From Pseudoalteromonas sp. MMG010 (lineage in GTDB: Bacteria > Pseudomonadota > Gammaproteobacteria > Enterobacterales > Alteromonadaceae), in assembly GCF_018100905.1 (NCBI RefSeq), contig NZ_JAGJEG010000001.1, positions 310,001-374,000 on the forward strand: a stretch of DNA of 64,000 bases, given 5' to 3'. Made by a program: the position numbers and the translations under genes. Shown one piece after another: positions 27,264 to 38,641 of the stretch; the stretch's first letter is position 1; every line of letters begins with the position of its first letter. Below the pieces are notes generated by a model. The model saw only the letters and a list, made by a program, of their open reading frames with translations. It was not told the origin of the DNA and searched no databases.

Positions 27264-30038
27264 ATGACCAAACTCGGCTTACGCGACTCAGTTATCGCCC
27301 TTACGTTAATCCCTACAGTGATTATTGGATTATTGCTTGGTGGGTATTTTACAGTAAATCGTTACATTGAGCTTGATGAAAATTTATATCAGCAAGGCGT
27401 AACCATTGCTGAACCACTTTCTATTGCGCTCGAACTCCCTTTAATCACTAAAAACAAACAACTTTTAGACAGGCTGGTTAGCTACACTCATAATAAACAT
27501 GCACCAATTATTAAAACGATCGCTATTTTTGATCCTCATGGGAAATTAATTGTCACCAGTAATTATCATCGCCATTTTGATAATTTTATAAAGCAACAAA
27601 ACTTTGATCATTTAAACACCACACGCTTTACTCAGTCAGATGACTACATCACTTTTTTTGCACCTATTATTGATAGAACGACTGTGGATGCGAAGTGGGA
27701 TCCCACGGTATTTCAAACGCCATTAGGCACCGTGGTTTTACAGTTAAATAAAGACAAAGCCATAATAGGCCAACAACATGCTTTACTTATCAGCACAATG
27801 GTTATTTTATTTGCAATTATATTAGCCACTTATATAGCCATAAAACTAAGTCGTATGTTTATGACTCCATTAACTAAGTTAGTACTTGCTACAGACAAAT
27901 TAATCGAAGGGAAAAGAGAAACTGGCTTAAACGAAGCAATGACCGGTGAGTTTGATTTATTACGCGAAGGGCTCAATACAATTGCGCACTCGATGGTAAA
28001 ACAAAAAGATGATATGCAAAAAAATATCGACCAAGCAACTAGCGATTATCGAGAAACCTTAGAGCAGTACGAAACTCAAAATATCCAGCTCACTATTGCT
28101 AAAAAAGATGCACAAGATGCTAACCAAGTAAAATCAGACTTTTTAGCTAAGATGAGTCACGAACTAAGAACGCCACTCAATGGGGTTATTGGTTTTACTC
28201 GCCAACTTTATAAAACGCCTTTAAATAAAAATCAAAAAGATTATTTAGATACTATTGAGCTATCGGCGAATAGCTTAATGACTATTATCAGTGACATCTT
28301 AGATTTCTCGAAACTCGAAGCCGGTGCCATGGAGCTTGAGTCGATACAGTTTCAGTTGCGTGACACCGTAAACGAAGTCATGACCTTGCTTGCCCCGAGT
28401 GCCCATGATAAAAAACTAGAGTTATCTTTATTAATCGGCCCCAAAGTGCCTGATGAATTAACCGGTGATCCAACTCGTTTTAAACAGGTGTTAATTAATT
28501 TATTAAGTAATGCGATTAAATTTACTGAAACAGGCTCAGTCAAGCTTGATATTAATCATATGCAGCTAAAAGATGAAAAAGTATCATTGCTAGTCTCCGT
28601 GACAGATACCGGTGTTGGTATTCCGATGAACAAGCAAGATACGTTGTTCACCCCATTTGGCCAAGCTGATTCGAGTATCACACGTAAATTTGGTGGCACA
28701 GGGCTAGGGTTAATTATTACCAAATATATTGTAGAGGCTATGGGAGGGCGCATTACATTAAACTCAGCGCCAGGAAATGGCAGTTGTTTTAGTTTTAATG
28801 GCTTTTTTAGAATCCCCGATCATGCGTTTACCAGTAACTTACCAACCCAATCGTTAATCGGGAAAAACATTTTATTCTTAGAACCGCATGAACATAGCCA
28901 TACAGCTATGCTCTCACTATTAACTGAGTGGCAAACCCGTATTACCGCATGCTCCAATGAATCAGAATTTTTAGCTGCAATAGAAAACAAAAAAGTTAAA
29001 TTTGATATTTGTATTATTGGTAATATGGCTGCGGTTGACGATATGCAACGCTTAAAAGGCTATGTGAAAGCGGTACGTGAATCGACAGATTATCTGTATT
29101 TAATACTCAATACTGTTTCTCACAATATGCGCGAAGCATTTATCGGTAGCGGTGCAAATGCCTGCTTAAGCAAGCCACTTAATCATCGTAAGTTGTGCGA
29201 AACATTAGCGGCCCCTTACCGCTTAGACCACCCTATTCATAATATTGAGCAAGTAGAGCAAAAGATCTTGCCACTCAAAGTGTTAGTTGTTGATGATAAC
29301 GATGCTAATTTAAAACTGATTTGCACTTTACTCAGTGAGCAGGTAGAACTTATTGATACCGCCCATAATGGCTCACAAGCCTACAGCCTTTGTAAAAGCC
29401 ATAACTATGATATTATTTTTATGGATATTCAAATGCCTATTATGGATGGTATTACAGCCTGTAAACATATTAAAGAGTCTTCTCTTAACGAAGAAACACC
29501 GATCATTGCTGTTACAGCACATGCGTTAAATAGTGAAAAAGAACAACTACTAAAAGATGGATTTTGTGGCTATTTAACTAAACCGATTGATGAAGATATG
29601 TTAAGCCAGATTATTAGCGAGCATAGTTCGCAATCGTTGGCTAATCGTGAAAAAGCTGCTGCTTTAATTGAAATCCCCCCAGCACCTTTTATTAGTAACC
29701 GATTAGATTGGCCGCTTGCACTGCAACATGCTGGTGGTAAAAGAGAACTCGCATTAGAAATGCTAAACATGCTACTAAAAAGTATTCCTGAAACACTGAT
29801 GCACCTTGAACAAGCAACAGAAACAGCACAGTGCCAAGAAATATTAGCGGTTGTGCATAAATTACATGGTGCGTGTTGTTATACTGGCGTGCCTAAATTA
29901 AAAGCATTAGCTGAAACCATCGAAACGAGTTTAAAAAGTAATTGTGAATTAAGCAAAGTTGAACCTGAGCTATTTGAATTACAAGACGAATTAGAAAACT
30001 TGCTTAATGATGCAAATAATACAGAAACTCGCCGATAG
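27264..30038 (+). CDS. barA: Hybrid sensor histidine kinase BarA
   Basis: This tripartite kinase normally phosphorylates UvrY/GacA, which drives small RNAs that sequester CsrA. The 924-aa protein has an N-terminal membrane segment (10-30), a periplasmic sensor region (about 35-170), a second membrane segment (about 173-195) and HAMP. HisKA has the phosphorylated His in FLAKMSHELRTPLNG (299), and the ATPase domain shows DTGVGIP and GGTGLGL. A degenerate receiver-like region (about 530-660) is followed by an intact receiver domain (VVDDND, MDIQMPIMDG) and a C-terminal HPt domain (VVHKLHGACC). It is divergent from rlmD, as in E. coli. The partner regulator is not in this window. Confidence 0.95.
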   Translation: MTKLGLRDSVIALTLIPTVIIGLLLGGYFTVNRYIELDENLYQQGVTIAEPLSIALELPLITKNKQLLDRLVSYTHNKHAPIIKTIAIFDPHGKLIVTSNYHRHFDNFIKQQNFDHLNTTRFTQSDDYITFFAPIIDRTTVDAKWDPTVFQTPLGTVVLQLNKDKAIIGQQHALLISTMVILFAIILATYIAIKLSRMFMTPLTKLVLATDKLIEGKRETGLNEAMTGEFDLLREGLNTIAHSMVKQKDDMQKNIDQATSDYRETLEQYETQNIQLTIAKKDAQDANQVKSDFLAKMSHELRTPLNGVIGFTRQLYKTPLNKNQKDYLDTIELSANSLMTIISDILDFSKLEAGAMELESIQFQLRDTVNEVMTLLAPSAHDKKLELSLLIGPKVPDELTGDPTRFKQVLINLLSNAIKFTETGSVKLDINHMQLKDEKVSLLVSVTDTGVGIPMNKQDTLFTPFGQADSSITRKFGGTGLGLIITKYIVEAMGGRITLNSAPGNGSCFSFNGFFRIPDHAFTSNLPTQSLIGKNILFLEPHEHSHTAMLSLLTEWQTRITACSNESEFLAAIENKKVKFDICIIGNMAAVDDMQRLKGYVKAVRESTDYLYLILNTVSHNMREAFIGSGANACLSKPLNHRKLCETLAAPYRLDHPIHNIEQVEQKILPLKVLVVDDNDANLKLICTLLSEQVELIDTAHNGSQAYSLCKSHNYDIIFMDIQMPIMDGITACKHIKESSLNEETPIIAVTAHALNSEKEQLLKDGFCGYLTKPIDEDMLSQIISEHSSQSLANREKAAALIEIPPAPFISNRLDWPLALQHAGGKRELALEMLNMLLKSIPETLMHLEQATETAQCQEILAVVHKLHGACCYTGVPKLKALAETIETSLKSNCELSKVEPELFELQDELENLLNDANNTETRR

Positions 30039-30048
30039 TCAGACATAA

Positions 30049-30075
30049 AAAAACGCGATGTGTTATCGCGTTTTT
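30049..30075. terminator. Bidirectional terminator between barA and pdxJ
   Basis: AAACGCGAT, GTGTT, ATCGCGTTT (30051-30073) is a perfect nine-base-pair stem flanked by an A-run and a T-run. It serves the converging barA and pdxJ transcripts. Confidence 0.9.
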
Positions 30076-30097
30076 CAATTCATAGTAGGTCCGATTT

Positions 30098-30829
30098 TTA
30101 TAATCGGGCTTCAATCATTAAACGCTTCATATCGCGCACGGCTTTATCAAGGCCATCAATTGCGGCACGGGCGATAATTGCATGACCAATATTAAGTTCA
30201 TAAATTTCAGCCATCGCGGCAATTGGTTTAACATTATGATAATTAAGGCCATGTCCGGCATTAACAATTAAGCCTAAGCTTGCAGCATAACTCACGCCTT
30301 GACGTATATGTGCAAGTTCTTTTTCTTGTTCACTATCGCAAGTGGCATCGGCATATGCGCCCGTGTGTATTTCTACATACGGTGCACCACACTCTTTGGC
30401 AGCATCAAGCTGTGCTTTGTCAGCATCAATAAATAAAGACACTTTAATACCCGCTTTTGTTAACGATTGCGTCGCTGCTTTTATTTTTTCAATATTACCA
30501 GCAACATCAAGTCCGCCTTCAGTGGTTAGCTCTTCACGTTTTTCTGGCACTAAACACACATATTCGGGCTTTACATCTAAGGCAATGTTTATCATCTCTT
30601 CTGTAACAGCGGTTTCAAGATTCATACGAGTTTGAATTGTTTTTGCCATAACATAAACATCACGATCTTGAATATGACGACGATCTTCGCGTAAATGTAT
30701 GGTTATACCATCAGCTCCTGCATGCTCAGCGACGCTTGCAGCATGAGCAGGATCAGGGTAACTCGTGCCTCGTGCTTGGCGAAGCGTTGCAATATGATCC
30801 ACGTTAACGCCTAAAAGAATATCTTTCAT
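30098..30829 (-). CDS. pdxJ: Pyridoxine 5'-phosphate synthase
   Basis: It condenses 1-deoxyxylulose 5-phosphate with 3-amino-2-oxopropyl phosphate in vitamin B6 synthesis. The start at 30829 ([18 protein letters not shown]) is chosen because it matches the family start and has AGGT upstream; the longer frame to 30877 overlaps recO. The 243-aa barrel has the [13 protein letters not shown] active-site loop, HLREDRRHI, the Glu in EIHTGAYA and GHGLNYHN near the end. It is the last gene of the lepA-lepB-rnc-era-recO-pdxJ operon. Confidence 0.97.
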   Translation of the reverse strand: MKDILLGVNVDHIATLRQARGTSYPDPAHAASVAEHAGADGITIHLREDRRHIQDRDVYVMAKTIQTRMNLETAVTEEMINIALDVKPEYVCLVPEKREELTTEGGLDVAGNIEKIKAATQSLTKAGIKVSLFIDADKAQLDAAKECGAPYVEIHTGAYADATCDSEQEKELAHIRQGVSYAASLGLIVNAGHGLNYHNVKPIAAMAEIYELNIGHAIIARAAIDGLDKAVRDMKRLMIEARL

Positions 30830-30851
30830 TTTTATACCTGTAAAATAACGT

Positions 30852-31544
30852 TTATTGAGAGGCCATAAATAGCTCACGGCTTTTTAATGGTTTATTACCT
30901 AATAAAGGTTTTAATAAATAACGACTTAATTGTTTTGCCATATATAACACATCTTTACGGCTAAAGTCATGACTGCTCATGGCTTTTAATTGCGCCCCAC
31001 TAAAGCCGCTATGGCTATCGTTTTGAACAACAAAACCTTGCTCTGCAAAATAACTATAGTGGTATGCAATATCGATGGGATCGCCCTGTGCGTCAAAATT
31101 AAAATCAATACCATAACCAAGTAATTCAAGTAGTTGAAATTCATAAGATCGTAAAACGGCTTGTAAATCGCTCGTGCTATTTAAATTACTTAGGTGAGTT
31201 TTATATAATTCGAACACTTGCTCTATTGGCTCATTTACCGGCACTATGCGATTGGTGAGTTCGTTTAAATAAAATCCACAATAAAGTTGGTCACCCTGTA
31301 AATATTGAGGTTGTCCGTGGAGTTCAAACTTTTGAATATATTTTAATTCGTGTTTACCGGTGTAGTGCACCAACAAAGATTGAAAAGGTTGTAACTGTGC
31401 TTTATGTTTAGTGGCCTGGCGGCCACTAATACGAGCCAACATACGAAGTTGGCCCACCCCTTCTACCAGCATATCAAGCATTACTTGAGAGTCACTAAAT
31501 GGACGTCTATGCAATAAATATGCTGTATAGAATTCGCTATCCAT
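30852..31544 (-). CDS. recO: DNA repair protein RecO
   Basis: This mediator loads RecA onto SSB-coated single-stranded DNA in the RecFOR pathway and anneals DNA. The 230-aa protein has the N-terminal OB fold (about 1-80, with [19 protein letters not shown]) and a helical C-terminal part. It lacks the four-cysteine zinc site present in some RecO proteins, as in E. coli. It lies 11 bases after era and 22 before pdxJ, in the conserved order. Confidence 0.95.
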   Translation of the reverse strand: MDSEFYTAYLLHRRPFSDSQVMLDMLVEGVGQLRMLARISGRQATKHKAQLQPFQSLLVHYTGKHELKYIQKFELHGQPQYLQGDQLYCGFYLNELTNRIVPVNEPIEQVFELYKTHLSNLNSTSDLQAVLRSYEFQLLELLGYGIDFNFDAQGDPIDIAYHYSYFAEQGFVVQNDSHSGFSGAQLKAMSSHDFSRKDVLYMAKQLSRYLLKPLLGNKPLKSRELFMASQ

Positions 31545-31555
31545 ACTAAGCGGCG

Positions 31556-32488
31556 CTAGTCTTCACCATAGCCTAAACTACGTAAAGCACGCTCATCATC
31601 TGCCCAGCCCGATTTAACTTTAACCCAAAGTTCTAGGAACACTTTGTTATCAAGCATTTCTTCTAAATCTTTACGAGCTTCTCGGCCAATTACTTTTAGT
31701 TTTTCGCCTTTGTTACCAATAACCATACGCTTTTGCGTTTCGCGTTCAACCAAAATAAGCCCATTTATGTGCCAAACACCATTTTCTTGCCACTTAAATT
31801 GCTCAATTTCTACGGTAACTGAGTAAGGTAACTCTTCACCCATAAAGCGCATAAGCTTTTCGCGGATAACTTCAGCAGCCATAAAGCGCATTGAACGATC
31901 GGTTACATAATCATCTGGAAAGTAAAACTCACAAGGAGGTAAACGTTTAGTGACTTCTGCTTTAATTAAATCAACGTTTTTACCCTGAGTTGCCGACACC
32001 GGCATAATACCCACAAAATCAAACTTGTCGCCAAGCAGTTTCATATGAGGCAAAACTAAATCACGGTTTTTTACCTGATCAATTTTATTAATAACTAATA
32101 AAACCGGCTTGCCGCTTTGTGATACTTTATTAAGTACCATTTCATCATCATCAGTCCAATGCGTGCCTTCAACTACAAAAATAATCAGCTCTACATCGCC
32201 AATTGAACTCGAAGCCGCACGATTCATTAAACGGTTTATCGCACGCTTTTCTTCAATATGAAGCCCTGGTGTATCGATATAAACCGCTTGATGCTTACCT
32301 TCGGTATGAATACCCATAATACGATGACGCGTTGTTTGTGGTTTGCGTGAGGTTATACTCACCTTTTGCTCAATAATTTCATTAAGCAAGGTCGATTTAC
32401 CTACATTTGGGCGACCAACAATGGCCACCATGCCACAAAATGTATCTACATCACCTTCATGAGGTTGGATCAAAGTATCAAGGTTCAT
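31556..32488 (-). CDS. era: GTPase Era
   Basis: This essential GTPase binds the 3' end of 16S rRNA and assists 30S assembly. The 310-aa protein has G1 [13 protein letters not shown]3 DTPGLH and G4 NKID, and a C-terminal KH domain with [13 protein letters not shown] (about 262-275). It overlaps the rnc stop by 11 bases, consistent with coupled synthesis of RNase III and Era, as in E. coli. Confidence 0.98.
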   Translation of the reverse strand: MNLDTLIQPHEGDVDTFCGMVAIVGRPNVGKSTLLNEIIEQKVSITSRKPQTTRHRIMGIHTEGKHQAVYIDTPGLHIEEKRAINRLMNRAASSSIGDVELIIFVVEGTHWTDDDEMVLNKVSQSGKPVLLVINKIDQVKNRDLVLPHMKLLGDKFDFVGIMPVSATQGKNVDLIKAEVTKRLPPCEFYFPDDYVTDRSMRFMAAEVIREKLMRFMGEELPYSVTVEIEQFKWQENGVWHINGLILVERETQKRMVIGNKGEKLKVIGREARKDLEEMLDNKVFLELWVKVKSGWADDERALRSLGYGED

Positions 32489-33155
32489 TTTTAAGTATCT
32501 TTAGTGCTTTTTCGGCAGCTTTTTGTTCGGCTTTACGACGCGAGCTACCTACAGAAATAATGCTATCCATACCATCTACAATACATTCAACCGTGAATGT
32601 TTGGTTATGTGCTTGACCTTTCGTATCAACCACGGTGTAGCCTGGTAGTGATAATTTGCGAGCTTGTAAGTATTCTTGCAATAAGGTTTTAGGGTCTTTT
32701 TGATTTAACCCTGGTGAAATAGCATCTAAACGGCTTTCATACCATGCTAAAATAAGCTCACCACAACGCTCAATATCTGAATCTAAAAATGCGGCGCCTA
32801 TGATGGCCTCTACCGCATCAGCTAATGTTGATTCACGACGAAAGCCACCGCTTTTAAGTTCACCTGGACCGAGACGTAAGTAATCACCTAAACCGAATTC
32901 AAGACCAAATTCAGCCAGTGTTTGACCTCGTACTAGGGTAGATCGCATTCGGCTTAAATCACCTTCTCGTGCTTTTGGAAATTTAGCATATAACGCATTG
33001 GCAATAACAAAGCTTAAAATAGAGTCGCCTAAAAACTCTAAGCGCTCGTTATGCTGCCCTTTGTGGCTACGGTGTGTCATTGCTTGCTCTAATAACTCTT
33101 GATTATTAAAGGTATAGCCAATTTTTTTATATAATTCTGTTACGTTTTTTTTCAT
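32478..33155 (-). CDS. rnc: Ribonuclease III
   Basis: It cleaves double-stranded RNA in rRNA processing and mRNA control. The start at 33155 ([14 protein letters not shown]) is chosen over an upstream frame that runs into lepB; it lies two bases after the lepB stop. The 225-aa protein has the RNase III signature [12 protein letters not shown], metal-binding residues including the later [10 protein letters not shown] helix, and a C-terminal double-stranded RNA-binding domain (about 155-223). Confidence 0.97.
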   Translation of the reverse strand: MKKNVTELYKKIGYTFNNQELLEQAMTHRSHKGQHNERLEFLGDSILSFVIANALYAKFPKAREGDLSRMRSTLVRGQTLAEFGLEFGLGDYLRLGPGELKSGGFRRESTLADAVEAIIGAAFLDSDIERCGELILAWYESRLDAISPGLNQKDPKTLLQEYLQARKLSLPGYTVVDTKGQAHNQTFTVECIVDGMDSIISVGSSRRKAEQKAAEKALKILKNEP

Positions 33156-33157
33156 TG

Positions 33158-34093
33158 TTACTGAATATTTCCTAAGCGTCCAAAGCGAACACCAGTGGGA
33201 ACCCATCCCGGTAAAATGTCATCTGGAGTATTATCAAATTCAAAGCTCATCCAAATAAAGACCGCTTTACCAACCAAGTTCTGTTTTGGTACAAATCCCC
33301 AAAAACGACTGTCTTCACTATTGTCACGATTATCACCCATCATAAAGTAATGATCTTCAGGGACAACCCATTGATCTGAACGAGGGCCTGATTGTGAATC
33401 GTATAACCCTTTTCTTTCTAGGGCTTGAGGATTAATTAAAATATCGTGCTGTACTGTAGTTAAATCTTCTGTGATACGAACTAAGTTCATAGCACCTTGT
33501 TGAAATTCATCTTCGTTAACAACATTAAAATCAATTTTATTAAACTCATTACATAATAGCTTACCCTGATGGGTTTCACCTTCGTTACACTTAGGCTGAA
33601 TATATAATCGTTTATTACGATAAATTATTTTATCGCCAGGTAAACCTATTGCACGCTTAATAAAATCAACTTTATCATCTACGGGATACTTAAAAACGAC
33701 AACATCACCGCGTTCGGGTTCACTAACATCGAATAACTGTGAACGCCAGACTGGGTCTTTTACTCCGTACGAAAATTTTTGTACTAAAATAAAATCACCG
33801 ACTAATAAGGTCGGCATCATTGAACCAGATGGTATTTGAAATGGTTCAAATATAAACGACCTAAAAATAGTAATTGCCGCAATCATTGGAAAAATTGATT
33901 TTGCGGTTTCAGTTATTGCCGGCTCTGGCGCAATTAACGCCTGAGTTTCTTCGTCTAATTCACCACCTGCTGATGATTGAGCTAGTGATAAACGCGCTTG
34001 CCTTTTTGGCGCAAATAATAAGTGATCAATTAACCATATTAGACCTGAGCCTAACGTTAATAAAACCAAAAATACTGAAAAATAACCCGCCAT
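33158..34093 (-). CDS. lepB: Signal peptidase I
   Basis: It removes signal peptides from exported proteins at the periplasmic face of the inner membrane. The 311-aa protein has two N-terminal membrane segments (about 3-22 and 65-85), the catalytic Ser in [11 protein letters not shown] (about 93) and catalytic Lys in [11 protein letters not shown] (about 147), and the box [12 protein letters not shown]. It lies between lepA and rnc. The toxin-like protein of the thyA element and the secreted 523-aa protein would be substrates. Confidence 0.97.
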   Translation of the reverse strand: MAGYFSVFLVLLTLGSGLIWLIDHLLFAPKRQARLSLAQSSAGGELDEETQALIAPEPAITETAKSIFPMIAAITIFRSFIFEPFQIPSGSMMPTLLVGDFILVQKFSYGVKDPVWRSQLFDVSEPERGDVVVFKYPVDDKVDFIKRAIGLPGDKIIYRNKRLYIQPKCNEGETHQGKLLCNEFNKIDFNVVNEDEFQQGAMNLVRITEDLTTVQHDILINPQALERKGLYDSQSGPRSDQWVVPEDHYFMMGDNRDNSEDSRFWGFVPKQNLVGKAVFIWMSFEFDNTPDDILPGWVPTGVRFGRLGNIQ

Positions 34094-34108
34094 TAAAAAT
34101 CCTTGTTT

Positions 34109-35896
34109 TTATTTACCAACTTTAAGAATAGCTAAAAACGCATCTTGAGGTACTTCTACATTACCTAACTGCTTCATACGTTTTTTACCGTCTTTTTGTT
34201 TTTGTAATAGTTTTTTCTTACGACTCACATCACCACCATAACATTTTGCAATCACGTTTTTACGTAATTGTTTTACTGTGGTACGCGCAATAACATGCTG
34301 TCCTATAGCGGCTTGAATAGCAATATCAAACATTTGACGTGGGATAAGCTCTTTAAGCGCATCAGCTAATTGACGGCCGCGTGATTGAGCACTGTCTCGG
34401 TGAACAATAATTGCTAATGCATCCACTCTATCGCCATTGATCAAAATATCAACACGTACCATATCAGATGTTTGGAAATGCTTAAAATTATAATCAAGCG
34501 ATGCAAAGCCACGACTGGTTGATTTTAACTTATCAAAGAAATCCATGACCACTTCAGCCATCGGTAACTCGTACGTTACCGCGACTTGTTTACCGTGATA
34601 ACTCATTTTTGTTTGTGAACCACGTTTTTCAATACATAAAGTAATCACACTACCTAAGTATTCTTGCGGTACTAATATGTTAGCTTCAACGACTGGCTCA
34701 CGAATCTCTAAAATGTCATTCACAGCGGGTAAATCAGATGGGTTATCTATTTGAACTGTGCCATCTTTAGTTACTACTTCATAAATTACTGTTGGTGCCG
34801 TAGTAATTAAATCAATATCGTATTCACGCTCTAAACGTTCTTGAATGATTTCCATATGCAGCATACCTAAGAAACCACAACGGAAACCAAACCCTAGTGC
34901 AGTTGAGTTTTCTGGTTCGAAGAATAATGATGCATCATTTAAGCTTAATTTATTAAGGGCATCACGAAATGATTCATATTCATCTGATGCAATTGGGAAC
35001 ATACCAGCATAAACTTGTGGTTTTATTTTTTGAAAGCCCGGTAAACGCTCAGGAGCAGCGTTTTTATGATGGGTTATCGTATCACCTACTGGCGCACCAT
35101 GAATCTCTTTAATACCGGCAATAACAAAGCCTACTTCACCGGTTTTTAACACCCCTGTATTAGTTTGCTTTGGAGTAAATATACCAACATGATCAGCAAT
35201 ATGTACTTGCTCATTTGACATGATTTTAATTTTATCGCCAGCACGTAATTCACCATGTTTAATACGTACTAAAGATACAACACCTTGGTATGGGTCAAAC
35301 CACGAATCGATAATTAACGCTTGTAAAGGAGCGTCAACATTACCCTCTGGAGAAGGAACATCTTTAACTATCATTTCAAGTACTTCGGCAATACCTACAC
35401 CGGTTTTTGCACTACATTGCACGGCATCTAAAGCGTCAATACCAATAATGTCTTCTATTTCTTCAGCAACTCGTAATGGATCGGCTTGAGGTAAGTCTAT
35501 TTTATTTAAAACAGGAATAACCTCTAAATCCATTTCGATAGCGGTATAACAGTTAGCGAGTGTTTGTGCTTCAACACCTTGACCTGCATCAACAACTAAT
35601 AATGCACCTTCACACGCTGCAAGCGAACGAGATACTTCATAAGTAAAATCTACGTGCCCTGGGGTATCGATAAAATTTAATTGATAGGTTTCGCCATCGT
35701 TCGCTTTATAATTCAACGTTACACTTTGTGCTTTAATGGTAATACCACGTTCGCGCTCTATGTCCATTGAGTCTAGGACCTGTTTCTGCATTTCACGGTC
35801 GGATAAACCACCACAATCTTGGATCAAGCGATCAGAAAGGGTCGATTTACCATGGTCAATATGGGCGATGATCGAAAAATTACGGATATGCTTCAT
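34109..35896 (-). CDS. lepA: Elongation factor 4 (LepA)
   Basis: This ribosome-bound GTPase resembles EF-G without domain IV and influences translation and 30S assembly, especially under stress. The 595-aa length is normal. It has G1 [10 protein letters not shown]3 DTPGHVDF, G4 NKIDLP, the EF-G-like domains II, III and V, and the LepA-specific C-terminal domain with its lysine-rich stretch ([15 protein letters not shown]). It is the first gene of the lepA-lepB-rnc-era-recO-pdxJ cluster, 70 bases after rseC. Confidence 0.98.
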   Translation of the reverse strand: MKHIRNFSIIAHIDHGKSTLSDRLIQDCGGLSDREMQKQVLDSMDIERERGITIKAQSVTLNYKANDGETYQLNFIDTPGHVDFTYEVSRSLAACEGALLVVDAGQGVEAQTLANCYTAIEMDLEVIPVLNKIDLPQADPLRVAEEIEDIIGIDALDAVQCSAKTGVGIAEVLEMIVKDVPSPEGNVDAPLQALIIDSWFDPYQGVVSLVRIKHGELRAGDKIKIMSNEQVHIADHVGIFTPKQTNTGVLKTGEVGFVIAGIKEIHGAPVGDTITHHKNAAPERLPGFQKIKPQVYAGMFPIASDEYESFRDALNKLSLNDASLFFEPENSTALGFGFRCGFLGMLHMEIIQERLEREYDIDLITTAPTVIYEVVTKDGTVQIDNPSDLPAVNDILEIREPVVEANILVPQEYLGSVITLCIEKRGSQTKMSYHGKQVAVTYELPMAEVVMDFFDKLKSTSRGFASLDYNFKHFQTSDMVRVDILINGDRVDALAIIVHRDSAQSRGRQLADALKELIPRQMFDIAIQAAIGQHVIARTTVKQLRKNVIAKCYGGDVSRKKKLLQKQKDGKKRMKQLGNVEVPQDAFLAILKVGK

Positions 35897-35966
35897 AAAC
35901 TGGATTCTAAACTTCTTATTTTAATGGACTATGAGTGTAAAGCCGCGATTTTACATTTAATTGGCT

Positions 35967-36416
35967 TCAATCACCATCTATTTGCGTTAAAGGAATGCTA
36001 ATTGGGTGAATTTTTATTACTTTTATCTCATGTTTGAGGGATTTGACTCTTGTTTTAGCAATAGAATAACCGATTATTGCTCCAAAAATAGCCGCAATAA
36101 TTTGCCACCCTTCACTTAATAGGCCAACTTGCGCCACAAATAAGGCACTTATTAAGCTCAAACAAAGAGGAAGCATATAAACCACGAATGCATGTTTTAC
36201 CACATGGCTATCATCGAGAGACAAAGTGACTTTTTGTCCTATTTTTAGTGGTTGGGGAAATTTATATGGCAGTGTTTTTTTGGCTGTACCAAAGAGTTTG
36301 CTAAACACCTGAGAGCCGCATCGACCATTACAGCCTTCGCACGATTTTTTTTCGGGTGCTTCTAAAAAAGCAGTGAGGCCGTCAAGGGCCACCACAGTAA
36401 GAGTTTGCTCAATCAT
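35967..36416 (-). CDS. rseC: SoxR-reducing/sigma-E regulator protein RseC
   Basis: This inner-membrane protein is part of the rpoE-rseABC operon; in E. coli it modestly favours sigma-E activity, and it belongs to the RseC/MucC family linked to SoxR reduction. The 149-aa protein has an N-terminal cysteine-rich segment (CEGCNGRCG, about 20-28) and two membrane segments (about 78-98 and 104-122). It lies 11 bases after rseB. Confidence 0.9.
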   Translation of the reverse strand: MIEQTLTVVALDGLTAFLEAPEKKSCEGCNGRCGSQVFSKLFGTAKKTLPYKFPQPLKIGQKVTLSLDDSHVVKHAFVVYMLPLCLSLISALFVAQVGLLSEGWQIIAAIFGAIIGYSIAKTRVKSLKHEIKVIKIHPISIPLTQIDGD

Positions 36417-36427
36417 AATAAATACTT

Positions 36428-37378
36428 TTAAAGTGCAGGAGTAACTGATTCAGCTATCGTTTTTGCGGTTAAACTAGGGATGTTACCCACAACCGATACA
36501 TCAAAGTTATTACCTTTATGCACATACACTGTTGAAGCACCTGAATTTAAAGCTCCGCTTAACGCGCCACCAGCTAATGGTCGCTGCACAAAAACAGAAA
36601 TCTCTACAAAACCATCCGATAATAAGAAATAATCTGTTAATTCATTATTTAAATTAAGCTTATGGCGATCGGCTTTTAATAATTTGAACCCTTGAGGTAA
36701 CCAGCCCATTTTCCAATTTGCCGTCGTTACGTGATCACTTTGCTCTATGCTGTTAGGTAGAGGTGTCGGAAACTCTTTTTTTAACATATCAACTAACATA
36801 GCCGCGGGCTTTTCTGACACGCTAATATGGGTTAACTGTAATTGTTCGATAGCTTCGCCTTGGTGATTAACATAAGCAGATTTTAAAATTAAGTGTGATT
36901 CCATATCAATCCACACCCAATAGTTATACTTATGCTCATCTTTAGATTCGATACGAACTAATTGAGCCGCTCTTCCTGCAATACGTCCTTTACCGCCTAA
37001 AACAAAATCATATTGTGGCGTTAGGCTTTCAATATTTTTAAAAAGTACTTCAGGAAATGGCCCTGCTATCGCATCGGTCTGTATTGAATAAGGTGCAGAT
37101 TGGGGTTCGAAATAAGTAACTTGGTTATCGATTCGCACCATTTCGAGTCCAGCGCCGTTTAGCAAACTCAGATGTTCAAGTTCAGTGTCACCTTGTTTAG
37201 CATGAAGCCAACGATAAGGTTCCATACTGTTGCCTTTAACAACTACAAATGATGCATCAAAATTTCGTGAATGAACGGCATCAGCCATTTTGAGCATAAG
37301 ATCTTTGGCGGGGGTTACGTCGTTAGCATAAGCAGAGGTGCTTAATACTAACGATAGAATAAAAGTTTTTACTTTCAT
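36428..37378 (-). CDS. rseB: Sigma-E factor regulatory protein RseB
   Basis: This periplasmic protein binds RseA and shields it from DegS; it releases RseA on sensing mislocalised lipoproteins or LPS. The 316-aa protein has a signal peptide (MKVKTFILSLVLSTSAYA), a lipoprotein-binding-like N-terminal domain (about 25-200) and the C-terminal MucB/RseB domain (about 220-316). It lies four bases after rseA. Confidence 0.94.
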   Translation of the reverse strand: MKVKTFILSLVLSTSAYANDVTPAKDLMLKMADAVHSRNFDASFVVVKGNSMEPYRWLHAKQGDTELEHLSLLNGAGLEMVRIDNQVTYFEPQSAPYSIQTDAIAGPFPEVLFKNIESLTPQYDFVLGGKGRIAGRAAQLVRIESKDEHKYNYWVWIDMESHLILKSAYVNHQGEAIEQLQLTHISVSEKPAAMLVDMLKKEFPTPLPNSIEQSDHVTTANWKMGWLPQGFKLLKADRHKLNLNNELTDYFLLSDGFVEISVFVQRPLAGGALSGALNSGASTVYVHKGNNFDVSVVGNIPSLTAKTIAESVTPAL

Positions 37379-37382
37379 TTAA

Positions 37383-37994
37383 TTAGTTTTTTTCCTCATC
37401 ATCGTTAGCCTCAGTTTGCGCTGTTGCTAACGAATGTGCAACCCTTGCTTGACGTTGATGTTCAAGTACAAGTGCACCAATGCGTTGTTGTTGTAATTCA
37501 CGCAAACCTTTTTGGGCATTTTCAAGTGCTGGCTCTGTCGATAAACTCACCGGCGATGCTACACCTGTTAAAGGGGTAGATTGTAATTGCGGTATTTCGC
37601 TTTCTTGCTCACCATTACCCTGTGGTAATGTGTTTACACCAACAATAGCAAACATAGCGACACTTGCTGCAATAGCTAATTGCGCTACAGGTTTACGCCA
37701 ATTAAACGCAACCACATTATCTTGTTGTGTAACGGGCTTATCAATGGTGTCGGAGTTATTTGTAAAGTCAGCGTATACTGGTTCTTTATCAATTGCTAAA
37801 GCAATGTTTTGGCTAATATCTATAGCAATATCATTGTTATTTTTTTGAGCACGCATTGCATCACCAATTAATGCATAACGACCAAACGTATCTACGTTTT
37901 GTTGCGCTATTACATCATCATGTAATGATTGTTCGCCGTCAAGAAGTGCTGATAATGCTTCATTATCTAGCTTGTTAACGTGTGCATTTGTCAT
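37383..37994 (-). CDS. rseA: Anti-sigma-E factor RseA
   Basis: This inner-membrane anti-sigma factor holds sigma-E inactive until cleaved by DegS and RseP. The 203-aa protein has an N-terminal cytoplasmic anti-sigma domain with NKLDNEALSALLDGE, one membrane segment (about 100-120, QLAIAASVAMFAIVGV) and a glutamine-rich periplasmic tail that RseB should bind. It starts one base after the rpoE stop, so the two are coupled. Confidence 0.94.
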   Translation of the reverse strand: MTNAHVNKLDNEALSALLDGEQSLHDDVIAQQNVDTFGRYALIGDAMRAQKNNNDIAIDISQNIALAIDKEPVYADFTNNSDTIDKPVTQQDNVVAFNWRKPVAQLAIAASVAMFAIVGVNTLPQGNGEQESEIPQLQSTPLTGVASPVSLSTEPALENAQKGLRELQQQRIGALVLEHQRQARVAHSLATAQTEANDDEEKN

Positions 37995-37995
37995 A

Positions 37996-38577
37996 CTAAG
38001 ACTCGCCTATTAATGGGTTTAATTTATTATCGATTGCTTCGCGGGCACGAAATATACGCGAACGTACAGTACCAACAGGGCAATCCATTACCACAGCTAT
38101 TTCTTCATAGCTCATCCCTTCAATTTCTCTTAGGGTAATTGCGGTTTTTAAATCTTCTGGCAAACTATCAATTGTGTTAAAAATTACCGCACGAACTTCG
38201 TCGCTTAATAATAAATTTTCAGGTGATGCATTAGAACGCATAGAATCTGCACCATCGTAAAACTCTGCCTCATCGGCATCTATATCATTTGCTGGCGGCT
38301 TTCGCCCCTGAGCAACTAAATAATTTTTCGCACAATTAACGGCAATACGGTATAACCAAGTATAAAAGGCACTATCACCTCTAAAGTTAGGAAGCGCACG
38401 ATAAGCTTTAATAAAAGCTTCTTGTGCTACATCTGCAATATCACCTTGGTTCGAGACATAACGAGATATCAAACCGGCAATCTTGTTTTGGTATTTCTTA
38501 ACTAAAAGGTTAAAAGCATTTTTATCGCCTTGCTGGACCCTTTTTACTAATGCTAAATCCAATTCCTGCTCGCTCAT
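37996..38577 (-). CDS. rpoE: RNA polymerase sigma-E factor
   Basis: This ECF sigma factor controls the envelope-stress response. The 193-aa protein has region 2 (DIADVAQEAFIKAYRALPNFRG, given here only as location about 46-67) and region 4 with EGMSYEEIAVVMDCPVGTVR (about 149-168). GGAGT lies upstream of the ATG. A sigma-E-type promoter is visible upstream (38642-38669), consistent with self-activation. It is divergent from nadB, as in E. coli. Confidence 0.97.
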   Translation of the reverse strand: MSEQELDLALVKRVQQGDKNAFNLLVKKYQNKIAGLISRYVSNQGDIADVAQEAFIKAYRALPNFRGDSAFYTWLYRIAVNCAKNYLVAQGRKPPANDIDADEAEFYDGADSMRSNASPENLLLSDEVRAVIFNTIDSLPEDLKTAITLREIEGMSYEEIAVVMDCPVGTVRSRIFRAREAIDNKLNPLIGES

Positions 38578-38641
38578 TCGAGCCGGTACTCCTATGTCTG
38601 ATTTTGCTTGTTATTCATAATGTCGTTATTGCTTACAGGTA